DNA from: Diplodia intermedia
Lineage: Eukaryota; Ascomycota; Dothideomycetes; Botryosphaeriales; Botryosphaeriaceae
NCBI GenBank assembly: GCA_021495925.1
Contig: JAKEKT010000059.1
Coordinates: forward strand, 179,985-243,984
Length of the DNA stretch: 64,000 nt
Reading direction: 5' to 3'
Within the stretch, counting starts at the first letter, position 1, and each line of letters starts with the position of its first letter. Below, one piece after another: positions 55,806 to 64,000 of this stretch. Below the pieces are notes generated by a model, which was given only the letters and a program-made list of their open reading frames with translations, was not told the origin of the DNA and ran no database searches. A program made the translations under genes and the position numbers.

Positions 55806-56099
55806 GTTGGTGTGGTGGTGCTGGAGAGAGACGACAACGGGCTGTGGTATGACTGGAAAATTGGGCCGATCGTCGGCGGGAAACTGCGTCGGCGGAAGAC
55901 AGCCCGCGCCGTTCCTGCGGCGAAAATGCGTAGGGCTGACGCTATGTGCATGCCCTGCCGCTCCGACCCCGGACCCCGGCTGCCTTCGTTTCGCTGCCCG
56001 GCCTGCATATGCAGGCGTTGCGTGCCCTCCCCTCGTCTTGCACGTGCGCAGATGCCTGATCAAGACGTTGGATTCATCTGCCTCTATAAGGACAATGTT

Positions 56100-57210
56100 C
56101 TACGCGCCCATTCCCTTGCGCATGTTTTCCATGACGTTTACGATGCTGTCCGCCATCCCCCCAGCTTGGCTCTCTATCATCTCCACGTTCACCCTCTCCA
56201 GCGCGTTCTGCATGCCATCCACCACTTCTCTGTCCTCGAATATCTCGCCCATGTACTGGCCCTCGTCCACCCAGTAAGCCGCATTGCGCTCGCGCAATCC
56301 CTTGTCCCGAGCCACCGTGTTCTTCATGGCACCCAGCATGCTCAGCTTGCCCCTAAGACTCTCGATTATGCGCGTATTCTCCTCGATGCGTTCCGACGTT
56401 GTTGGCGGCATCACCAGCCAACGGTTGGTCGATGTCAGGTACATGGCATAACCAAGCAGACCGTCCATCAGGGCAAATCCAACGCAGCGCAACGTCCGCA
56501 TGCGCCAGTAGAGTGGTTCTATGTCGTTCAGACGCAGGGCGGTCGCATTCTGCTTATGGTCATATGTACCAATCGTGTACACCTCGAGCGCTGCGAGTGT
56601 CACGCCGAGAAGTGAAGCCCAAATCCTCCATCGTGAACCTTCGGGTCCCGAGACGGTCCAAGATGTAACGAGGCCGAGAATGGCAAGATGTAGGAGATGC
56701 GGTGCGAGGATGGAGGGTAGCGCATAGTAGAAGTAGCTCGAAGGCTCATCCGAAGTGCAAAAGGGACAGGTGGCCAACACGGACGGGCCGTACACCAAGT
56801 ACAACAGTCTTGACTCGAGGTTGACAAACTTGGACCTTAGCGCTTCATCAACGGCATTCAACGGTCGGAGCTTGCCAAGACGGACAAAGAGTGTGTCGGT
56901 GGGGATTTGCAGGCGGGAGGAGGTTGTTTGGAAGACGTTTTCGGGAGCAAAGTACGGTAGGGATGCGACGAAGGCGAATATGGCAAAGGCGTACAGCAAG
57001 TTGAGCGAAGCGGCAACGGCCGGGGGTATGGGACGGATGCGACCATGTGGATTGTTGGAAGAGGAGCGGATGGATCTGTACAGTTGGATGGCCTTTGGCA
57101 GGAGCATCGGGCCAAAGAAGATTAACAGGGACTTTAGCCTGGTAGAGGATTAGCATGACCACACGGCGGAGATGGGGAGAGATTTACCCCGAAAGCGTGA
57201 TTGCAACCAT
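56100..57210 (-). CDS. Multi-pass membrane protein, unknown function
   Basis: Exons 57188-57210 and 56100-57138, joined by a 49 nt phase-2 intron that gives MVAITLSGLKSLLIFFGP, make 353 residues. About five hydrophobic segments are visible: LKSLLIFFGPMLLPKAI, LLYAFAIFAFVASLPYF, LAPHLLHLAILGLVTSW, WASLLGVTLAALEVYTIG and VGFALMDGLLGYAMYLT. Between segments 2 and 3 lies FVNLESRLLYLVYGPSVLAT followed by a CPFC pair. A helical, possibly coiled-coil tail follows (ERIEENTRIIESLRGKLSML; DREVVDGMQNALERVNVEMI). It looks like an uncharacterised protein conserved in filamentous ascomycetes. The first exon is only 23 nt, and was chosen because it supplies the only nearby ATG that stays in frame. Divergent from TAF13, 160 bp apart. 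Confidence 0.8.
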
Positions 57211-57370
57211 AGCGGCAGGAAGGTTGTTGAAGGACGAGCTCCAAAGGGCGAGCTCCAAAGCTCCACGTCGCAGCCCGGCCACCATTTCCGCTAGCTACTA
57301 GCTTGGCGCAGGCCACCTTCATCCGTCGCACCCTCTCGCCGCTTCACCACCGCATCCTTCTACCGCCATC
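57211..57370. promoter_or_regulatory. Very short divergent promoter, membrane protein / TAF13
   Basis: 160 bp between two start codons on opposite strands. It contains GAGCTCCAAAG twice, 16 bp apart (about 57235-57261), then C/T-rich leader sequence toward TAF13. Confidence 0.5.
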
Positions 57371-57901
57371 ATGACGGAGCCGCGCATGCGCATGCGCCAA
57401 AAAGGCCAACAATTCGACACGCGCGACCGTACGTGTGTAACATGGCCAGAATGCTTCTTTCTAACCAGCGCGCAGTTGAAGCCTATTTGATCGCGTTTGG
57501 CGACGACCGCAATCCCCTCCCCGAAACCGTCCGCGTGCTGGATGAGATTATCACCGAGTATGTCTTGGGTTCGTCTGCATGAGCATCCGTCTGACGTACT
57601 GGCCAGCTTCATCATCGAAACATGTCACGAAGCCGCTCTCTGCGCGTCCTACTCCCGCCGTGCCAAGATCAAGGTTGACGACTTCAAATTCATTCTGCGC
57701 AAGGATCCCGTCAAGCTTGGCCGAGTGACGGAACTGTTGAACAAGGAGAAAGAAATCAAATCCCAGCGCAAGGTCTTTGCCGTTGATGACGAGCAGATTG
57801 GCAAGGACGAAACACACAAGGAAGAGACCAAAAAAGGCAAACGCAAGGAAGAGCGTAAGGAAGAGCGCCCTGCGAAGAAGGCAAAAAGCACGCGGGAGTG
57901 A
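57371..57901 (+). CDS. TAF13: TFIID subunit TAF13 (histone-fold)
   Basis: General transcription factor TFIID subunit that pairs with TAF11. Exons 57371-57428, 57476-57557 and 57607-57901 give 144 residues; introns are 47 and 49 nt. The histone fold is visible in LEAYLIAFGDDRNPLPETVR, VLDEIITDFIIETCHEAALC (across intron 2) and RRAKIKVDDFKFILRKDPVK. The short basic N-terminus (MTEPRMRMRQKGQQFD) and Lys/Glu-rich C-terminus fit fungal TAF13. Its stop is 61 nt from that of the convergent kinase gene, so the two transcripts probably overlap at their 3' ends. Confidence 0.95.
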
Positions 57902-57962
57902 GGTATGAATTGATACGGCGAACGGCGTTGGGATGGCTTTGATATACCCCATCACAATCTAT

Positions 57963-58787
57963 TTACTGGCCGAGGCGCTGGGCATCGGGTTTCCATGATT
58001 CATCCTCCCTACTCTGTAGGAACTCGTCCACACGCACTCTCTCCTCGACAATCTGGCGCCCGTTTACCAAGTCGTTCTCCGTGACACGCTTGTGCGCATC
58101 GGCCTCGTCCTTTGCAATGCCCGCCTTGACGTGTCTACTTACGAGTCTATCACGGGCCGTATCAAAGTCGACCTCTACAAACCAACGCTCATCCATCAGG
58201 AGCGCAGCCTCGCGCCAAGGGTCCCGGTCCAGAGTCAAGTAGTTGCCCTCGAACACGAGCACACGGGTGGTGGGTGCAATGGCGATGTCGTCGGCAACGG
58301 GATCCTTGGTGGCATGGTCGAAGCTCGGGGCATACAGCGTGTGACTCTCCGGGGCCAACGGCTTGCGCAGCTCCTTGGCCAGGGAGAGGAAGCTGTCGCC
58401 GTCAAAGGTGAAATGGGCTCCTCGGCGGGCGTGTGCGGTGTAGGGATCCGGCATGGCGTCCAGCTGAGCGCGCGACAGGTGGTATCCATCCATGGGAACA
58501 AAGGAAGCAATGGGCGGCTCGCCAGCACTCGCGCCCGGCATTTCGGCGCGATACAAGGCGTTGATGCGCTTCACCACCTCGGCCGCGAGGGTTGTCTTGC
58601 CGCTACCGGGGATGCCCGAGACGCCGATGAGCAGCCGCTGCGACCGCGGCAGCTGGTTGTACTTGTCTACTGCAGTCAGCATTGTCCTCCGAGTAGAGTC
58701 GGCCAACGTACCCCAGGTCTTTTGGACCAGCCGATCCACTTGTTCCTCCATGGTGTTCGCAGCTTGCGGGGCAGCAAAGAGGGGCAT
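57963..58787 (-). CDS. P-loop kinase of the uridine kinase/phosphoribulokinase type, Yfh7-like
   Basis: Single exon, 274 residues; the ATG at 58751 (MEEQVDRLVQKTW) is an alternative start. The Walker A motif GIPGSGKTT is at 58-66, with FVPMDGYHLSRAQLDAMPDP after it, then VLVFEGNYLTLDRDPWREAA (Walker B-like), and ARDRLVSRHVKAGIAKDEAD as the lid and Arg-rich region. This is the pattern of fungal kinases annotated as uridine kinase or pantothenate-kinase-like, and of yeast Yfh7. The small-molecule substrate is unknown. No targeting signal is obvious. Confidence 0.88.
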   Translation of the reverse strand: MPLFAAPQAANTMEEQVDRLVQKTWGTLADSTRRTMLTAVDKYNQLPRSQRLLIGVSGIPGSGKTTLAAEVVKRINALYRAEMPGASAGEPPIASFVPMDGYHLSRAQLDAMPDPYTAHARRGAHFTFDGDSFLSLAKELRKPLAPESHTLYAPSFDHATKDPVADDIAIAPTTRVLVFEGNYLTLDRDPWREAALLMDERWFVEVDFDTARDRLVSRHVKAGIAKDEADAHKRVTENDLVNGRQIVEERVRVDEFLQSREDESWKPDAQRLGQ

Positions 58788-58840
58788 GCCGCCTTTTCAC
58801 ACGTCCACCGGCTATGACGTCGGGCCCCACCACCAGCCAA

Positions 58841-60043
58841 TCATCCCGCGTACACCAGCTGGTGCAGGTCCGCCATGCTCAGCCCGCCATACACGTTTGC
58901 CCAGCAAACCCCATACTCCGGACAGTGCACTGGATCCTGCCCGAACAGAATGTGCCACAGGTACTCAAACACCCTTCCGCTGTTGTCGTCGTCCAGCTCC
59001 GTTTCCATCAGCCACTGCCTGTACAGCACGTAGTCTGACACCGGCCTTGCCATGATCTGGTTGCGCGATACCGCAAACTGCGCACAACAAGGGGCCGCTA
59101 TCACTTCCGGGCACGGCGTTCCAAAGAAGTGCTCCCACACCGTCGTCATGTTCTTCTCATACGGTCGGTTCGCCGGTGTGTCTTGCCGATACGGTTGTAC
59201 TTCTGCCGGGCATCCAGGCCCAAGTGTACACCGCAGGTTGGCGAATCCCGTCTGTTGCACGTAGTCGGTGTTGAGTGCTCGGAGTGCCACCATGTTGCTC
59301 CGAGCCGGCATTCCCGCTGCATGCCAAAATCGGTCCTTGTGGCTGTGGATGAATGCAACCGTCGATGGGTAGTTGCCGTAGTTCTCGATGATGTATGTCA
59401 GATACACCATTGCCTACATCCTGTCAGTTTCGTTTATTGTTGTCTCCACTTCTCTACATACCTCTTTACCCTTGTTCATCGGTGTGTGGAGTGTTGCGTT
59501 CAGGTCATCTACAGTATACACTGCATTTTGCCAACTGAATCATTGTTAGTCTCGGTCTTTTCTCCATGCCCTTTACACTTACTCTGGTAGATATTGCGCC
59601 ACCCAGGTTGTATCTTCTTCCCCCACCTTTCCCATCACCACAACCCTATCCGGAAGTTCCTCTAGAAACCCACTCGTTTCAACATTTTCCTCGCCTTTGT
59701 TGTCCTGCGAAACTGGAGTCTCTCCTTGTCCATCTTCCGTATTCAAAGTCGAGGTCTCTTCCGGGGTTTCTTCCGTATTCAAAGCTGGTGTCGCTTCCGT
59801 ATTCAAGGCTGGGGGAGAAGGTCGTGGTGTCGACAATGGTGTTGGCGTACCGAATCCAACGTACTTGTCGTCGACAGTCTCAGTACCCAGGTGACCCTTG
59901 AATCCTTCGGCAATTCCATCTTTGAGGCCGTCGACATATGACCATCGTCCCTCCAGATATCGGGAGTGATGCAGGATCGTAAAGATTGCCAGCAGGACCA
60001 GAATGGTCGACGCAAGGGTGCCAGCTCGTATGGAAGTCTTCAT
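58841..60043 (-). CDS. DUF3431 protein with N-terminal membrane anchor
   Basis: Exons 59583-60043, 59462-59534 and 58841-59413 give 368 residues; both introns are 48 nt. A signal anchor lies at about residues 8-25 (TLASTILVLLAIFTILHHS), so the protein is probably type II and luminal or extracellular. A short Thr/Glu repeat region (three LNTE motifs) precedes the DUF3431 domain, which starts VVVMGKVGEEDTTWVAQYLP and continues YIIENYGNYPSTVAFIHSHK, ending DRFWH; then VWEHFFGTPCPEVIAAPCCA, QFAVSRNQI and FEYLWHILFGQDPVHCPEYG. These motifs resemble glycosyltransferase-like fungal secretory proteins of unknown activity. Several Cys pairs fit an oxidising compartment. Confidence 0.92.
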
Positions 60044-61182
60044 TGTCTCCAGTCGTCGTCACTCCTGATAAAATCTGCGTCCTCGAGCTGCTCATATTCT
60101 GGCGGCTCCATTGTCGGCTTGCAACCGTGACGCGCGGCATTGTCACGTCCTCGTCCCCAAATGACACGGCCATTAGAGAGGCGGAGCCAGAGCTAGAGCA
60201 CCCACAAGTAGGGCAGGGGCCTGTTTCTCCCCAAAACTTATCAGCTGTGGCCCACGACTACGCGTTCACTGTACTTCTCGTCGTCTAGCGTCGGCCAAAT
60301 TAACCTGAAGCGGCTGCCGACGCAACCACTTTCATCGCACCCGTCCCCCTGCTGATGCACACTGGAGAGCCTGCAACCTCTGCTCAATCATCTTCTCTTG
60401 CCCTGCCACCTGCTCCCATGCTTTCAGCCTCTCCCGACCGCGTACCGTGGTGCGTAACGTCCCCGTACCCACTGCTTCGTCATCATGGTCATTGCGCCGC
60501 ACTCCTCCCCACCCCAGCCTTGCCATGTACTTGACTCACCTTCCACGCATGTTTGGTTTCAACCCTTTGTTTCTGAGTTCTGCCGATTGATTCCGTGTCG
60601 TTCAGCGTTATTTAAGGCGGCTTGGGCGCCTTTATGGCGGCTCTGGCACCATGAGAAAAGTCTAATTGGTTCTGTACCACGCTTTACGCTGTGTCGAGGA
60701 CTCGTCTACGACGGACTAGAGGTCAGGGCGTTGGGTAACGTACATTGAGGCTCTTTCAAGATCAATCATCCCACGCACGGTATGCTTGCAGCCAAGGCAG
60801 CATCACCTTCTATGCCTTCAAAGATGTGGCCAAGCTGGACTGGGCGCGAGCGTGCTCTGGCGCAGGAGTGCCACAGCGTCAACTTGTTTCTCTTGCGAAA
60901 TGCAGCCTCTACCCTCTACCTACTAACCCATAAGACACAACCACGACTTCGTTTCCTTTGTGAATTAAACCTATCCCACCACCAAAATTCCGCCATTATC
61001 CCAGGAACATCGTCAGTGTCTCCGGCTCGTAACCTTTCGCTGGCCATCGGCTGCAGGAGAGTGCTGTAGCGATGGCATTCGTAGGGTTAATGGTTTCTTC
61101 GCGGCTGTGCACTCCCCCCCCCCCCCGGTGCTATATGGGCAGTGAAGACCTTCTCTATTGCATTTACGTCCTCTAAGAAGCC
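60044..61182. other. Spacer upstream of the DUF3431 gene
   Basis: No recognisable gene. It ends in a run of about 12 C (around 61108-61121), just before the inverted-repeat element. Confidence 0.5.
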
Positions 61183-61470
61183 ATATACGGAGCCTCGCCC
61201 AGTTCGAACTTTCCACTTTCCATTTCGGGACTAGCTCAGTACAGGGGTGCTGACAGGGGTAATTACTGGTTAGAACACAGCGGCCGAGGCGCACCCGCCT
61301 ACACTTAGACACCCCCCGCCTGATTTTTCCAGGCACCCCCAACCTGATTTTTAGGCACCCCCCACCTAAATCGGACAAAACTATTAGGCACCCCCCTCTA
61401 TTAGCACCCCTGTATTGCACTAGTCCCGAAATGGAAAGTGGAAAGTTCGAACTAGGCGAGGCTTCGTATA
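61183..61470. mobile_element. MITE-like inverted-repeat element
   Basis: Arms of about 68 bp at 61183-61251 and 61403-61470 are inverted copies with few mismatches; both contain TTCGAACTTTCCACTTTCCA and ATTTCGGGACTAG, then ACAGGGGTGCT. The 150 bp between them holds four copies of an AGGCACCCCC-type motif (61308-61400), three of them followed by CCT. No coding capacity, so any mobility would be non-autonomous. The right arm ends where the AT-rich block begins. Confidence 0.8.
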
Positions 61471-64000
61471 AGACGGTAAATTACTAAAATATCTATACCT
61501 TTACTAGAATATCTAGGTAAGTATTTAGAAAAATAGTAGATAGTAAATTACTAAAATACCCTTATCTAAATATCTAGTTTTTATAAAATTTATCTAAATA
61601 TTTTATATTTAAGTATAACTTTTTATATACTTTCTTTAAAATTATAAAACGGGTAAAACTAGATATTTAGATAAATATATTATAAAGTAGAGTATTTAAA
61701 TAAATATTATTTATTAAAATACCTAATTTTTTTTTAAATTTATATACTTTTATTATTTTATTAAAATTAGATGTTTATAAATTTATAGTAAATTATCTAA
61801 ATACCTAGTTTTTAAAAAATAATTTCTAAAATATCTATATTCTTACTAAAATATCTATCTAGGTACTTAGATAAATAGTAGATCTTATATAAAGTAAAGT
61901 TTATAATTTATAAAAAACCGAGTATTTAAGTAATTAAAATATAAATTATAGTAAATTATTTAGATATCTAGTTTTTTAAAAATAATTTCTAAAATATCTA
62001 TACTCTTATCTAAATATCTAGATAAGTATTTAAGTAAATAATAGATCTTATATAAAGTAAAGTTTATAATTTATAAAAAAACGAGTATTTAGATAAATAA
62101 AATATAAAGTAAAGTATTTAAGTAAATATCTTTTATTAAAATATCTAGTTTTTTTAAAAAATTATTCTAACTTTATTTCTTTATAGAAAAGCGTAAAACT
62201 TTTAATTTAAGTAATTTATATACTATATTTAAATAGTATTTAAGATTTATCTTATTATCTTCTATCGTTTAAGAGAAAACTAACGGTAAATTACTAAAAT
62301 ATCTAGTTTTTTAAAAGTAATTTCTAAAATACCTATATTCTTATCTAAATACCTAGTTTTTATAAAATATATCTAAATACTCTACTTTTAAGTATAACTT
62401 TTTATATATTTTCTTATAAATTATAAAACGGGTGAAACTAGGTATTTAAGTAAATATATTATAAAGTAGAGTATTAAGATAAATAATATTTATTAAAATA
62501 TCTAGTTTTTTTAAATTAATAGCGTATTCTAGACTCTTTTTTAGAATTAATCGTATATTTAGTCTCTTTTTTAAAATTAATCGCGTATTTTAGTTTTTAT
62601 CTAGCCTCTATTTAGTCTCTTTTTATCTCTTTTAGCCTCTTTTTAGCCCTTCTTTTAAATCTATATAATAGAGTAGTTCTATATAGATAAAAATAGTAGA
62701 AATCTACTATTATAGTAGATTCTTAACTCTTTAAAGTTAGTATAACCTATTTTAATTAAAAAGCTATATAAGATACTACTAGATTATATCTAGTATAGTA
62801 ATATAAATCTTACGTATCGAAACGAGTTAATAAAACGCGTATATATTAGAAATATAAATTATCTATATATAAATTTCTACTTTAAATTAAATAGAAGAAA
62901 GATAAGTAATTTTACTATTTTTCTCTCTTTTTAATTCTTTATAATTACTCTAATTATAATTAATTTAAATTTTTCTTTTTTTTTCTATTTCTTTTAATTT
63001 TTTATAATTATTCTAATTATAATTAATTTAAATTTTACTAATATATTCTATTTAGGCGATATAATTATTAAGAAACTTAAGCCTTATACGTGTTTTTTTA
63101 TATAAATACACGAAAATTAGCGATATTAACGTTCTATACGCGTTCTAATCGACTACTAACATAATATAATTAAGAAAGAACCCTAAATTTAGTTAAATTT
63201 AATACGTACTCTCGAGCGTATTAACTATAGGGTTAATATTAATTATTAGTAGGCATGGCGAATTCGTAAATAGACGAAAATCGAGGCGTTTAACACTAAA
63301 TTAGCAATAATTTATAGAGTTTAGATAAGTTTATTAATAATATTTCTAAAATCATATATTAAAACTAATTTATTTATTACTAAATAGCCCTATCTTTATA
63401 AAATTTAATAAAATTACGGTAATAAAGGCGGTTTTACGCGATTTTCGCGTAATAAAGAGAGTAGAGCATTTTAGTAAGTAATATATTATATATATATATT
63501 AAGTAAATATACTAATTTATTTATTAGATATGCTTTTATTACTTCTAATACTACTTGCGTAGTAGCTATTATTAATAATTAAAATTTTATTTCGATTAAT
63601 ACTACGTATATAAAAGTAGAAGCTTCTAGTTATTTACTAGTAGTAACTATACTTAATTCTAATAACTAGATTCTTTTAATTATTTAGAAAATTTACGCTA
63701 GCTCTAAAAATAAGCGATTCTAGCTTAGATTTCTACGCTTTATTAATAAAGCGTTAATCGAAGCTAATCGTACGATTTTTAAGCGCGAGAAAGAGAAGAA
63801 AGAATTAGTATTAAATACGCTAAGATTCGCTTTTATAAGCGATTATAATATAGATTTATTATCTATAGTTTTCTAGCTATTTTCGCTAGCTTATAATTAT
63901 TATTATAGCTAGCATTTAGCTAAAAACGTTAGTAAAGAATATAGTTATTCGATTATATAGTAATTTTAATAGATAAGTTCTATTTTACTATTTTATTCTA
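61471..64000. repeat. Extremely AT-rich block, probably RIP-degraded repeat DNA
   Basis: Composition changes abruptly to mostly A and T with abundant TpA and stop codons in all frames. No ORF of note exists. Internal duplications survive: about 61571-61735 matches 62341-62510, and about 61861-61935 matches 62021-62100. Remaining G and C are mostly in CG-containing words (ACGAG, CGCG), the pattern left when repeat-induced point mutation converts CpA to TpA. The block runs off the end of the window. Confidence 0.8.

Overview
This 64 kb window is nuclear DNA of a filamentous ascomycete (Pezizomycotina; class not determinable from the sequence alone). Evidence: compact genes with 48-264 nt introns and GTRNGT donors, conserved fungal proteins (Cdc25-type RasGEF, Ups2, Naa10, RPP1, Cub1/UPF0662, ARO2, TAF13, MCT1, DUF1279, DUF3431), GC-rich intergenic DNA, and a sharp switch at about 61.46 kb into an extremely A+T-rich block that looks like RIP-mutated repeat DNA.

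Layout. 1-2.7 kb: GC-rich, no credible gene. 2.7-6.6 kb: RasGEF with SH3 domain (+). 9.5-10.3 kb: mitochondrial DUF1279 protein (-), divergent from a small conserved ORF (+), which is followed 61 nt later by a PNGase A-like amidase (+). 14.85-15.5 kb: Ups2-like lipid-transfer protein (-). 16.1-21.2 kb: accessory island with foldback and tandem repeats and an intronless Ulp1-like cysteine protease (+). 21.5-23.7 kb: single-pass membrane protein (-). 26-34.9 kb: housekeeping cluster with two divergent pairs: protoglobin (-)/Alba protein (+), then Naa10 (-), then RPP1 (-)/Cub1 (+). 34.3-36.3 kb: SET protein (-)/TRAPPC13 (+). 38.3-41.8 kb: DENN-domain protein (+). 43.2-44.7 kb: nine-exon SDR (+). 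45.1-49.9 kb: a segment bounded by two nearly identical ~300 bp inverted repeats and holding MCT1 (-) and a Zn2Cys6/hexapeptide-acetyltransferase fusion (-). 50-54.4 kb: gene-poor, with a probable small or decayed gene on the minus strand. 54.4-60.0 kb: dense cluster of ARO2 (-), multi-pass membrane protein (-), TAF13 (+), P-loop kinase (-) and DUF3431 protein (-). 60-64 kb: a MITE-like inverted-repeat element, then the AT-rich block.

The genes do not form one pathway. Several serve mitochondria (DUF1279, Ups2, MCT1), trafficking and signalling (RasGEF, TRAPPC13, DENN) or gene expression (TAF13, RPP1, Naa10, Alba, SET). Exon structures were reconstructed by hand: each join was chosen because it keeps frame and restores a recognisable protein, and the exon lengths add up to whole codons. 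Two introns need a GC-AG splice pair. The strongest unusual signals are the inverted-repeat-bounded MCT1 segment, the Ulp1-like protease island with its repeats, the element at the AT-rich boundary, and the two GC-AG introns. I found no tRNA, rRNA or CRISPR, and no convincing operon-like system.
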